From the NCBI GenBank assembly GCA_018466975.1, contig CM031555.1, positions 992,001 to 1,056,000 of the forward strand: 64,000 bases of DNA, read 5' to 3'. The notes under the pieces were generated by a model that was given only the letters and a program-made list of their open reading frames with translations, was not told the origin of the DNA and searched no databases. Positions 40,252-50,999 of the stretch are shown here, piece after piece. The position numbers and the translations under genes were made by a program. The stretch is from Sparassis latifolia (taxonomy: Eukaryota; Basidiomycota; Agaricomycetes; Polyporales; Sparassidaceae). Each line of letters begins with the position of its first letter. Within the stretch, counting starts at the first letter, position 1.

Positions 40252-41322
40252 CTACTTGATCTCTGGTCGTAGTAGAGGCAGCCAAATTGGATGCTCCACC
40301 ACCTTTAACCCAATTTCGAATCGTTGATTACCACGGGTTCTAGGGATAGATCTATCAGACAGATGATCCGTGATGTATGCGTACAATTGAGCCTTACACA
40401 AAAGACCACACACCGAGCCATTGGGCAGTGTCAATGAGGTCTCGATCTGTTCAACGGTGTGAGTTCAAATTTCCTCGGAGTGGTGTATGTCTCGTTTCCC
40501 GTAGTATTCATGGAGAGTAAGCTCGCTACTACTCAAGTACCCATGTTCTGGATAGTGAATACAGAGTAGGTGTAGGTGAGCGTTCACTTCAGGAAATGAC
40601 AAATGGGGAGAACTGCACTTCATCAAATCCACAGTGCGTCAATTCAGGAGGCGCATGAAGTTACCAATCACCATGATAATCCAATGTTAGAGTGATGTGA
40701 TGTCGCAACGCTGGATCGTTTACTGCATGTGCATCTACACTGGCAGTGATCATCAATAGGTATCTGTTGACTCTGTAGGCCACACCCTATTCACTCTGAG
40801 ATATTCAGTTCTTTTGAAGGAGAAAAATTACTGATCAAAAAAATATAACAGACCATCAGAATTACTCAGCCCGGTGGTACGAAGTAGTTGGGGCAGAAAT
40901 TGTCAGTAGATGCGGTTGAATTAAGGAAAATAAAGACCCGCGGAGCAGTGACAAGCAGTTCTGCACGCAACCAACGTCAGACAAACTCTGAATATAATCT
41001 ATACTCGCCCGCACTTCTACGATGCCAGTGTCTTGAAGAATTGCAGGGTTTTTGAACGCAAACACAAGTTGAACATTGTCGAACAAGAACTTCCATGAAA
41101 GGTAGGAAGATCGAGATCTGCATATCTGATTACGTACGCGTGCAAGTTAGGTTGTTTGGCCAGCCTCAGATTTTGGTGGGATCGTATCAGATTCTTCCTC
41201 AAGCCCATTACACATCGCCAGCGGCGAAGCATATTCCAGATATTTTGAGGTTGGCACTCATCTGCGACCAGTGCTTCTGATTTTCGAGAAGTGCGTTGCC
41301 GCTTGATTGGACCGTTCACCAC
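40252..41322 (-). pseudogene. Probable decayed gene, F-box-like fungal family suspected
   Basis: Several minus-strand pieces read like protein but do not join into one frame. One is 41017-41322 (PQNIWNMLRRWR, ending near DLDLPTFHG). The second, at 40862-41086, starts FDNVQLVFAFKNPAILQDTG. The third is 40252-40434 (TLPNGSVCGLLCKAQLYAYI, then KVVEHPIWLPLLRP). Pieces one and two abut at about 41093 but are out of phase by one base, with no intron signal. This suggests a one-base deletion. The wording resembles a basidiomycete-expanded F-box-like family from memory only, which is weak evidence. The remainder of 39803-41467 shows nothing else. Confidence 0.3.
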
Positions 41323-41467
41323 CTTGAGGCCGCCAGTCCCAGGCGTTCACCTAGACACAGATATTTAGCTGTTAGGCCCATTCATTTCGATATGAATAGT
41401 AAGACATTCACGTTTCGTATCTTTCGTCCGTTTGACGTCTGATGTTTCATCAGCGCCGAACCCCAAC

Positions 41468-43421
41468 ATGGCCTCCGAGTCTACGACATCGGCGGCGCGA
41501 AAGGCCGTTGTGGTCGGCGCAGGTCCTGTAGGCTGTCTGTCTGCAATTGCGCTGGCTAAAATGGGTTGGAATGTCGAGATCTACGAAGGCAGGCCTGGTA
41601 CGCTTTGAGACGTGTTTGTCACCTGCTGTGTCAATAACGCACGCCAGACATGCGCCTCCCGTCCTCGAAGGCTGAGGCCCAGCTACGTTCTATCAATCTG
41701 GCTATGTCCGCACGGGGAATTGCGGCAACAAAAGTGATTAGTCCTGCAGCCGCCGACCGCTTCCTCAAGGCCGTCGTTCCCATGCATGCTAGAATGATCC
41801 ACTACGTAACTGGCCAACAAGAAAGCCAGCCATATGATAGGTACGGCGAGGTATGTGACACATCGTCTTTGAGGGGCACGACAAAGTTTGGTTCACACGC
41901 GATTTTATATCCCATGTTTGGGATCCAACTGCGACCGAATTAGTGTATCAATTCAATTGACCGCTCGTACATGAACGAGTGTCTCCTGGAAGATGCCATC
42001 GCTATTCCCAATGTCCGTGTGCTCTTCAACCACAAGGTCGTGTCCATAGATTTCGACAGCCGGAAAATGGTGGTGCAAGACGCAGCTTCAGGGCAGAATA
42101 CCAGGGTTTCATTTAGCTTATGTGTAGGCGCAGACGGGAGCTACTCGATTGTTCGGCGTCAGCTGATGAGGGTGGTCCGGTGCGTCTATTCCTATTATCT
42201 CTGCATTATCAGTGGTATCCTGCAGCTTCTCCGTCAAGCTGCTTCGGACTGACACAGAGTATCTCACGTCTGTTCCGTAGCATGAATTATCAGCAGGAAT
42301 ATATTCCGCACGAATACCTGGAGCTCAGAATGCCTGCAGGGCCAGCGGACATCACCGGGGAGCCCACTTTCCTGCTTGACCCCAATCATTTACACATCTG
42401 GCCGCGCCATACCTTCATGCTCGTCGCTCTACCCAATCAGGTGAAGTGACTTACCGCGCTCTCTTCTCCATTTTCCCTGCGCTCAGATCTTCGGAATGTA
42501 TAAATAGGATAAAACGTTCACCTGCACTGTATTTGCGCCAACCGCAGAATTCGATCGTCTGGATACGCCGGAAGTGATCATCAAGTGGTTCAAGACATAC
42601 TTCTCCGATGCATTGCACCTGATAGGTGAAGATGCGCTGTTACACGATTTTCACAGAAACCCGCGGAGCCCGCTCATGGTAGTTAAGGTGCGGTTCTATT
42701 GTCTCTTGATTTTCTGTTGGCAGAAGCATATGACATGCTGTTGGGACCATCAACTGTTCTAGGCGACGCCATACCACTTCAAGGACCGTGCTATTATCCT
42801 CGGAGATGCGGCGCATGCCATGGTTCCGTTCTACGGTCAAGGCCTCAATTGTGGACTCGAGGATGTCCGCGTGTTGGATATTCTTCTCCGGAGCGAGAGA
42901 GTGGACCCTGATTACCAAGTACCGGAAGGAACAGAAGATGTCCAACTAGCTAATGCTCTGAGAAAATACACCGAAAGTCGGCACGAAGACCTCGTTGCCA
43001 TCTGTGACCTCGCGATGGCCAATTAGTACGTAGCTCGCCTTCCGATTAATATCTGTAGGCTTAATGTGGATGTTGCACTGCAAGCGTGGAGATGCGGCAC
43101 GATGTCATAACCCCTGCGTACCTCTTCCGCAAAGCGCTCGACAATGTCCTTTACGCTATATCTTCAACGCACGTTACGCTCAATTCTCTTATTCCCGTTC
43201 TCTCTCGCGTACCGTTTTCTCCGAATCCTTCTACTGGCTGGCTACCGCAATACACCATGGTCACCTTCCGGCCTGACATCAGCTACTCCACCGTCAAACG
43301 TCTGGCTTCCAAGCAGAAGCGAATCCTGGAGTATACGGGTTGGGCGAGTGCTGCAGTGGGTGTAGGGTTGGCTAGTATCACGTGTGTGACGGGTTTGCGT
43401 CGGTTCTGGAATCGAGGGTAA
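41468..43421 (+). CDS. BNA4: Kynurenine 3-monooxygenase (FAD-dependent)
   Basis: Seven exons (41468-41597, 41648-41850, 41944-42179, 42281-42440, 42508-42687, 42763-43025, 43085-43421) join in phase to about 502 residues. The FAD Rossmann motif [20 protein letters not shown] is at the N terminus. [12 protein letters not shown] and a second FAD motif, [20 protein letters not shown], follow; the latter is nearly diagnostic for KMO. The C terminus has a hydrophobic segment ([15 protein letters not shown]), as expected for an outer mitochondrial membrane anchor. The enzyme hydroxylates L-kynurenine with NADPH and O2 in de novo NAD synthesis from tryptophan. Introns here are longer than in the neighbours (93, 101, 67 and 75 nt), so small exons could be missing, though the phases close without them. 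Confidence 0.94.
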
Positions 43422-43955
43422 AGTATGCGAAGCCGGCGCAAGAATGCCGTGCCGTAAACGTCGGTAATTCTTTGTGTTCGTTACTATGTACTCAATCATG
43501 ACTAGATGATTATGTCCAGCTAGATGCCGGAATATTGGCACCAATGAATCCATTTTCAGAGTTACGACACTAAGGAGCGGTGAAATACGCCAGATTTATT
43601 GGATCATACCCTCGTTCTAGTGAACATGCGGCATTCCAGATCTTCCATGGGAGAGTAATGAATTGGAACCGGGACGGGGTTTGTGCGAGTGCTCGCGTCG
43701 GTGATGGAATCATGCAAGAGTGATGAAAAACAAAATGATTTGCCAATATAGAACGACCAACAGAAAGACAGCGACAGCGAGTAGGAAGTATTCGTATCAT
43801 ACTCAAAGCAAACGCGGGGAGGAAGTGGCAAGTCCGTAAAATATAACAGGTCGTAGCAAGTCATAGGAAAAGGCGAAGAGCTACAAGGAGGCAATACGAG
43901 ATGTGGTGAGCAAGAACGGATAAGCAGGCAAAAAAGATGGTATACGATGAAGCCG

Positions 43956-44537
43956 TCAAGATGAAGCGACCTCCTTGCGAGGCCTCCCTCGCTTCCTCTT
44001 CGGAGCACTCGACTCAGCGGCCTCGCCATCGCCACCATCACCGTCGTCCTTGCGTTCAGGTTTCTTCTTCGGTGGACGTCCTCTCGGACGCTTCGGTTTG
44101 GTCTCGGTTTCCGTGTCCTCCGCTTTCCTCTGAACGTTGTAGTAGCAATATCAGCACACGATCGGGATAAAAAAACACGTTACGGACTTTGGGAGGTCGG
44201 CCTCGCGGACGTTTAGCAGGGGGGGCATCGCTCGATCCTTCCCCTGCAGCAGACGTAGAAGGACCCGCTGCACTAGCGGCAGCGGACTTCTTGTTCTTGC
44301 TACCCGGAGGACGGCCGCGCTTGCGCTTCGGTGGTGCTTCAGGTTCTGGTGCGGCAGCAGGCTCTGTGAGCAAGGAGCGATAGGCAAGGATTGTGAGGAC
44401 GATGAACCACGGCGCTTGCTGTTGGGTAACCGGAGTTGGAAACGGAACTAACCTTGCTCAGGGTCAGCAGCAGACTCCTCCAGCTCATCTGCTTTCGCTT
44501 CCTCGCCGAGATCCTCGTGCGCAGGAGAGGCCGACAT
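43956..44537 (-). CDS. AT-hook DNA-binding protein (HMGA-like), four hooks
   Basis: Three exons (43956-44129, 44188-44363, 44453-44537) join in phase to about 144 residues. The protein is a short acidic start (MSASPAHEDLGEEAKADELE) followed by four AT-hook cores: KRKRGRPPGSK, AKRPRGRPPK, PKRPRGRPPKK and PKRKRGRPRKE, separated by Ala/Ser/Asp-rich linkers. AT-hooks bind the minor groove of AT-rich DNA, so a nuclear chromatin role is likely. The layout matches HMGA proteins and many small fungal AT-hook proteins. The second donor is GTCCGT, a weak type that also occurs in the GT15 gene. It converges on the kynurenine monooxygenase gene. Confidence 0.85.
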
Positions 44538-45329
44538 GGTAGGAAGGCCGGGGAGAGTAGCGGAGGGTGGGGGGACAGGTGGGGGAAGGGGGAAAAGCGC
44601 GACAAGGTATTGCGCCCTCGTTTTAACGAATTATTCCCCTATTAGAGTTCTCTCGCGTGCATTATCGACCAAAACAGGAGTTTATTATCTTGGAAGCAAT
44701 CATCTTCGTCGAATTCTGCTCACAACAGAGAGTACGTAATTGTGTCCGTCGGCTGCCAGACTCAGTGCCTGCGCCTCCTGAATCCTGATCTCCCGATGGG
44801 CCTCTCGCGGCAACGAGTTTCCCCCCGAGCTAATATGGAAACGGCAGACACGCACCTTGCGACTGGCGTTATTGTGTCGGGCAGACTCGCGAAAATGCAC
44901 GCGATGTGAATTAGAAGGTCTGCAATGAATAATCAGATAACAGCGAGGAGAGCGTTCACAGGAAATGAAATCAGGAGGAAAAGGCAGCTGTGAGCGATAT
45001 CCTGCCGGTGATCGGCAGCAGTTGGCTTCCGACGTAGATGGCGCTTGGGGGGTCGCTCGGGGGGGCTTTCCAGGTTGGCCGACGAGCGACAGAGGGCGTC
45101 ACCCAGCGGGCAAGCGGATTGCACCATATGGCAGCGAAAAGAAATTGTGGAAGGTCAAACTCACCGCGGGAATCCAATTACTCGCTCCGACAACTCTCCG
45201 ACGCAATCCACGCCACCGATAATTAAGTGGCACGTGGCTCGCACTCCTGCTAGCTATTTCTGGCACGTTTCCTGCCGGTCCAGCTGAATATTCGAGCCTC
45301 ACTTATTAGTCTCCAGCTGTCCTTCCGCC
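44538..45329. other. Divergent intergenic region
   Basis: About 790 bp between the AT-hook gene (-) and the OS-9 gene (+). Several short overlapping frames lie around 44.9-45.3 kb, but none matches a family or joins by splicing. Presumably it carries both promoters. No repeat or RNA gene was recognised. Confidence 0.5.
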
Positions 45330-47042
45330 ATGCTCCCAGCCCTCCCATCATTTCTTCTCCTCTCTATCTGCTCCCCTGTGATAGCCCGTCTGCATCACTC
45401 GCTTGTTCCAGAAGACCCATACGCCTTCCCCAAATTTCGCGTCGTCTTCCTCAACGGTCTCCCCGTCCTAAACGATACCGCCGAGCGGTGGCTGAACGAC
45501 GGTCTTCGCGGCGGAGAACCCGAGTTTCTCGACCAGACATGGAGGGACCCGCAATGGCAGGCCTCCCAGTTCAAAAGCATTGAGGGTGCTGAAGATACGA
45601 AGTCCCCATCGGCTGTCTGTGCTCTCCCTTGTGACCTCTCACCCTAAGCCTGATAATGTCTGGACTTCCATGCAGCCAGCTCCTCCTCGTGCCTCAGATT
45701 TCACACTGCAGCATCTGAGATTGGGTGCACTCGCTTCTTACTTGTGCTTAATCCCCTCACCGCCAGAAGAGAATTTCTCAATCCCTGACGAGCCGCAGAC
45801 GGACGTCACACCGGTGCACAGCTGGTCGCTGCTACAGCCTCTGGCTGGGACATGTCTATTCGTATGTCCCCCCCGCGTACGCGAAATGACCGCAGCTGAC
45901 TGTATGCGCTGTCTGGCAGCATAAGCAAGGGTGGTTTACGTATTCCTACTGCCATAATCTACATGTCCGCCAGTTCCATGAATTGCCGCATCAAAATCGT
46001 GTAGGCGAGTCTTCCATAATCCCAGTCACATTGGCACGCTGACTTATGGCGTGAAGGTGGTGAATACCAGCCTGAAGAGGACAATGAGGCAAGCCCATGA
46101 TCATATCACGCATCTACTTTTTTTATAACTGACATCTCGTGTACAGTGGGAATCATATACTCTGGGCAAGGCCCCTCCCAGCCTGGAAGGAGGAGCTGAC
46201 CTAACAGTCGCTGAACAGGCTGCCGTAGCAGCGAATGTAGAGCTCGCCCGCGGCGCGGGTTCACGATACCTGGTGCAGCGCTGGGGAGACGGCAGCTACT
46301 GCGAGAAGACCGGCAGACGTCGGGAAATTGAAGTTCAGGCGAGCAGGCATTTATTTTTGGTTGCTGCTGCCAACGGTCCCCTGATAGCAGTTACCGCCAG
46401 TTCCACTGCTCGATGACCATGCCAGACACGATACTTTTCGTGAAGGAGACACAGACATGCCATTACGTCCTGCACATCGCCACACCGCGGCTGTGCGGCG
46501 AGCCTGGGTTCAAGTCGCGCCACGATGCCCGCGAGGAGGCATACATCCGCTGCCGGGAGGTGGTCGACGCGGAGGAATACGCGAGTATCGACAAGACCGT
46601 GCCCCCCGCAGACCACCCGACCAAGAAGCCAAAGCACCGCAAGCAAATTGTGTCCCCCCCACCACCTCATGCGGGTGCGGGCGTGGGGCATGGTTCCATG
46701 GGTCACAACGATGTTTTCCGGCGCGCGCTGGAGCACATCCTGACGCGCGGCGATTTGAAGAGCGGGGACCCGCAGGTGGTCGTCGAGCAGCCGGACGACG
46801 GAGAGATGGAGCTGTTCATCGAGTTCATTGATAACGACTTGAACGGCAACGGCGATGGCCATGGCGACGGCGATACATTCACTCTCAGCGGAGATGCATT
46901 GGCGGACGTACTTCGCGCGGCGGGATATGATATTAAGGGTGAAAAAGACGGCGGTTCTGCGAAGAGGAAGACCGCAGCGAAGGTCGAGGACGCAGAGGAA
47001 GCCACGGAGAGTAGAACGACGCAGCGCCGAGACGAACTCTGA
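45330..47042 (+). CDS. YOS9: ERAD lectin OS-9/YOS9 with C-terminal RDEL
   Basis: Six exons (45330-45614, 45676-45861, 45920-45998, 46057-46088, 46147-46338, 46401-47042) join in phase to about 471 residues. A signal peptide (MLPALPSFLLLSICSPVIA) is followed by FRVVFLNGLPVLND and the MRH lectin domain: GWFTYSYCHNLHVRQFHE, YLVQRWGDGSYCEKTGRRRE and TCHYVLHIATPRLCGEPGF. The conserved Q, R, E and Y positions that bind mannose are visible. The protein ends RRDEL, an ER-retention signal like the HDEL of yeast Yos9. Yos9 reads trimmed N-glycans on misfolded proteins and passes them to the Hrd1 ubiquitin ligase. The intron 46089-46146 starts with GCAAGC. The intron 46339-46400 starts either with GC (GCGAGC) or with GT two codons earlier; the GC choice keeps the conserved EVQFHC strand. 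Confidence 0.93.
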
Positions 47043-47551
47043 CTGCGGCCGAGGTCGAATCACGGCTGCTTTATTCCCTCGAGCATCACCGCAATATATT
47101 TCGGATTGGATGGTATCGAGTCTCTGAGCGAATGTCCGAAGTTGGAAGTCCTCAGCGCGCACCACCTAAATGGATGAAACGTCCTTTGACTTATATTCTT
47201 TGTGAGATGTACGCATACACATTACACGAGCTCTCTTCTACCATATAGGCTTGTATACAGGATTTAGTTTGGTTTTGGCCCATGTGATGAGCATAAAAAT
47301 CTGCAAAATGCAAGAAAGGAGCGATGCGATGTGTGGTGGTGAGTGCGGGAGCGGCGCCGACCAGCGAGCCTCTGCGAGAGTCCAAGCCAGGGTCTGATGG
47401 CGCCGCGCAAAGAAGTAAACTCTATGCGCGGAGATAAAATGAAAGCAAACCGAATTCAATAGATATTATACACCCCATACGAAGCCGGAGCGCCGAAGGA
47501 CGCTCATGCAGTCCGCAAGGTGAGCGGAGGCGGAGAGTAAGAGAAGGCAGG
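47043..47551. other. Intergenic between convergent genes
   Basis: About 510 bp between the stops of the OS-9 gene (+) and the HAL-type kinase (-). It presumably holds both 3' untranslated regions. Short minus-strand frames reach into it without splice partners. Nothing else seen. Confidence 0.5.
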
Positions 47552-50500
47552 CTAGAAAAATCGCCGGTTCTTCTGCTTATCGTCCATGGGGACTTTGATG
47601 TGGGTGTGGGTGGGCTTAACGCCCTCCACCGAGCACGCAACAATGCCCGTCAGCCACTCGTCACCAGCGTCCTCATCCTGAGGCTCGTGGACGTGGTCTG
47701 CACAGCGCGGGCTGTCCTTGTCGTGCGAGTTGCAGCCACAAAGGAGATCATTCGAGCGGCCGCGACCGTACAGGAGATCAGTGAGCGTGCAGCGCGCGCT
47801 AGGCTCGACAAACATCATACGGCGGATCGCAGAGCGCGATTCGCGAGGGAGAAGGCGGAAGATCGACTCTGCGCCACCAGTGTGGAACGTGGCGACAGAT
47901 GCGCGGCTGTCTACACGCTGACGCTGGCGGCGAGAGCTGTCGCCGTTCATGGCTTTGCTGGTCGGGCTCGTCGACGGCTTCTTCTCCTCCTTCTTGTCCG
48001 CAGACCGAGATGTCTCCGGCTCAGAATGGTGTGCGACGGTGACGGCCTCCTGGACGTGCGCGGCCTTGGCGAGCGCCGTGCGCCTGATGTCATCCGTACC
48101 GTGTTCCTTCTCCTTAACACCGTCATGCTTTCCCCTCAGGCCGTCGTGCTTATCCCTCAAGCCGTCGTGCTTGTCCCGCATGCTGTCATACCTTCCCAGA
48201 GCGATGTTGTGCTTCTCCGGCACAATGACATGCTTCTCCGAGACAATGACATGCTTTTCCGGAACGGCCTCCCGCCCGACTGCTTGCGGTTCATCCGTCG
48301 CAGCGACAGTCGCAGGAAAGGGGTCCCTCAAGGGAGTCATGGCCAGGCCACTGAGGGTAGTCGCACGGACGCGCGGAGAACGGAGAGGCGACGCCTCAGG
48401 GAGACTCTCGTGGAGGGGACTGTGCGCGTGTCCGCGGAAGAACATGGGCGACGCCTGGTCGGGGAGTGACTCCGTCGACGTGCCGGGGCGCGCGAACGTG
48501 CGCACGGAAGGGTCCATGTCCTCGCCCTCGGGAGGGGCGCGCGGGGTCATCCCGAGACTGAGCATCGTCGGGAGCGTCGCAGTCGAGCGCGAGAGCACGC
48601 CCGAGCGCACATGGGGCTTGCCCAGCGCGGAGTCGTCGGGAGAGCTGCCGGCGGAGCTACAGGGAGAAAGGTCGGGCTCGATAAAGGACGGGGCGGCGGA
48701 GTTCGGCGCGGTCGAGCCACGGGAGGCTGGCCCTGGAGTGGGCGTAGGGAGAGCGAGCGTGTCCTTGTCCTGCGTGTCCTCGATGGCTTGAGTCTCTGGC
48801 TTCTTGGAAAGGTCAGGGTGGGCAGTAACGAACGAACGGAAGCTGGGGTCTGATTTGGAATCTGGGATCTTCCACGGAAACGGCGCAGCACCATGCACAT
48901 GAAGATGATGGCGAGACTCCACACATCGGTCTTGCGTGGGTCATACTCATCCTGACTCAGCACCTCAGGCGCAAGGTAGGGATCTGACCCAACGATACCT
49001 GATGCGAGCGTCGTCTTCTTGCCAGGGTAATGGAAGACTGTCGCAGTGCCGAAGTCGATTAACTTCACGACGTTCTGTGTAGTCATAACACAGTTGTCGA
49101 GCTTCAGGTCACGGTGCGCGAGCCCTAGCGAGTGCAGATACTCGACACCGTCGCAAATCTGGCGGAAAACGCAGTATATCTCCGGGCGCGTCATATGCCC
49201 AGACATCACCACGCTGAAAAGATCGTACGGCGCATACTCCATCACCTACAAGAGGCCAGGTATGAACAACCTTATTAGGTACGAGAGAAAAGTGCGAACG
49301 CACCTCATAATAATGCCCATGATCAGTGACGATATCGACCGTGTCAATGATGTTGGGGTGCTTCAGCGTGCTGCCCACGCAGAACTCGGCTGTAACCTTC
49401 TTCTGGTACTCGCGCTCGGACTCCCCGTGGCGTTTTGGACGAAACTCCTTCACAGCATACGTCGTTCCGCCATTCTTGGTCGACGCCTTGATCAAACGCA
49501 CAGTGCCACCCGCACCTGAGCCAAGTACGCGGCCCCACTTCCCGTACTTCTTAGACAGATGCGCGTGTGTCGCAGATGACAGAGAGGGAATGCCATTCAG
49601 ATGAACTGGTGTGTGAACAGCGGTGTTAAGGGCAGCGGTGCTGAGGGCAACGGTGCTATGGGCAGTGGTACTATGAGCAGTGGTGCTAGGGGCCCCATTC
49701 GTATTGGTGGCGACGGGATGCTTCGATGACGAACCAGACGCAGAGCCAGCTGAACCAGAGCCAGAACTAGAGCCCGAGGCCTGTGTACTGGACTGCGAAT
49801 TAATGGTGCGCGGTGGCGAGCGCGTCGACACCTTGATGCTGGTCGCAGCAACCGATGACGCGCCGGTGGATGGTGTCTTCACAGCATGCTTCTCACCCAT
49901 ATGTTTGGGCTCTTTCTCATCTCTCACCCTCACCTTCTTCCTACTCTCGTCATTCTTGTCCTTCTTGTCCTTATGGCCGCGCAAAAATGTCGAAAAGCGA
50001 CGGTCGGTCCTGTGTTTCCCTTCAATATCAGAGGGAAGCAACGCGCTGGTAGGCGTGGGCTCCGTTGCAGACGTGCCGGATGTCGCGACCGCAGGAGGTA
50101 CATGGAGTAATGCCGACTGATCAAAGTTGACGGCGCGTCGGTGATCGACGGGGAGCTGGTGCGGCTCGGCCGGAGTAGCGAGAGCAGACGAGTGGCCTGA
50201 CGAGGCACTTGGTGGCTGGGAAAGCGAATGAGGTATATGGTTATTGAGGAATCGCCGCAGGTCGTGGAGGGGGCCCGGATGATGCTTTCCATTCTTGACG
50301 GTGCCCGAGCTAGACGGGGGAGTGTTGTGAGGGTGAATGGCAGTCTGTAGAGTAGATGGAGCCAATTCCGGGTCAGGAGAAAGGCGGTGTGGGGATGATG
50401 CTGCGGTGCTCGGAGTGCTCGGAGTCATTGGTTGTCGGAGCTGCTGACTACTCTTGCGCTGGAAGGATGGAAAGCGAGGTGCAGACGGCGAGATGGGTGG

Positions 50501-50999
50501 TAGTGGGTCGGTCGAAGGACAGTCCGACATGGCGGAAGGAGGAGAATGGGACTGCTTGGGAGGCAATTCTGTCGAGATCAGCGGAGCTGGGCGGCTCGAT
50601 GGGGATGGAGTCTGTGAGTTGGAGGACATGTTAAACGCAGTCAGCAACGACGTTACGGAACGGACGACGGGGACGAAAACGGGTGAGCGATAGGGAAAAG
50701 CAAATACCAACCTGGACCTGCTTTAGGCTATCTGTGGAAAGCATATCCGGAGAACGTCGCGCGGGTGTATGCGGTGCTGGCGGACGCGGAGAGGGTGTGG
50801 CCGCCTGTACTGAAATGGCGGGTGGATCGACGGGCTGAGCGTTCCAGGGAGATGGAGAGGGTGGATGGTCGGTTTTGGGGGATGAGAGTCTGGAGTGTGT
50901 GGATGGGGAGTGACGGAGCCCGGGTGAGTTGGAGGCGTCGAGGGCGGGGGAAACTGGGAGGGCGACGGGGACGGGGTCGACGGGGCGGGCGGAGAGCAT
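47552..50999 (-). CDS. Ser/Thr protein kinase, HAL/NPR family, with apparent one-base frameshift
   Basis: The model is exon 50712-50999, exon 49304-50611, then 47552-49245 with a frameshift near 48876. The N-terminal ~450 residues are Ser/Pro/Thr-rich. The kinase domain follows: glycine loop [12 protein letters not shown], lysine in [30 protein letters not shown] and YLAPEV. In the C lobe the frame breaks after MCMVLRRF; the next frame resumes with [18 protein letters not shown] ~330-residue low-complexity insert comes next, then the family-typical end: [25 protein letters not shown] and [14 protein letters not shown]4/HAL5/NPR1 kinases control plasma membrane nutrient and potassium transporters. 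The start at 50999 is tentative; 51095, or 50629 without the first intron, are alternatives. Read literally, the base sequence encodes a truncated kinase. Confidence 0.85.
48110..48260 (-). repeat. Tandem coding repeats in the kinase insert
   Basis: Within the kinase insert, two sets of short coding repeats lie side by side: [20 protein letters not shown] and [21 protein letters not shown]. At DNA level these are imperfect 21-24 bp tandem units. Such tracts change copy number readily. Confidence 0.75.
49617..49690 (-). repeat. Tandem ~18-bp coding repeat, Ser/Thr/Ala-rich
   Basis: Four or so imperfect 18-bp units of the type GGCAGTGGTGCTATGA run through 49617-49690 and encode a STAHST-like array just before the kinase domain. 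Confidence 0.65.

Noticed and set aside
41851..42280. Extra micro-exons in the long KMO introns
   Set aside because: The phases and conserved sequence close without them; no motif is missing.
47600..48791. Long plus-strand open frames (289 and 280 codons)
   Set aside because: Antisense to the kinase C-terminal exon, whose minus-strand frame carries family motifs.
50612..50711. Kinase start at 50629 inside this segment
   Set aside because: Less likely than splicing: the upstream exon ending SLKQVQ joins in phase to [10 protein letters not shown]. Kept as an alternative in the feature.
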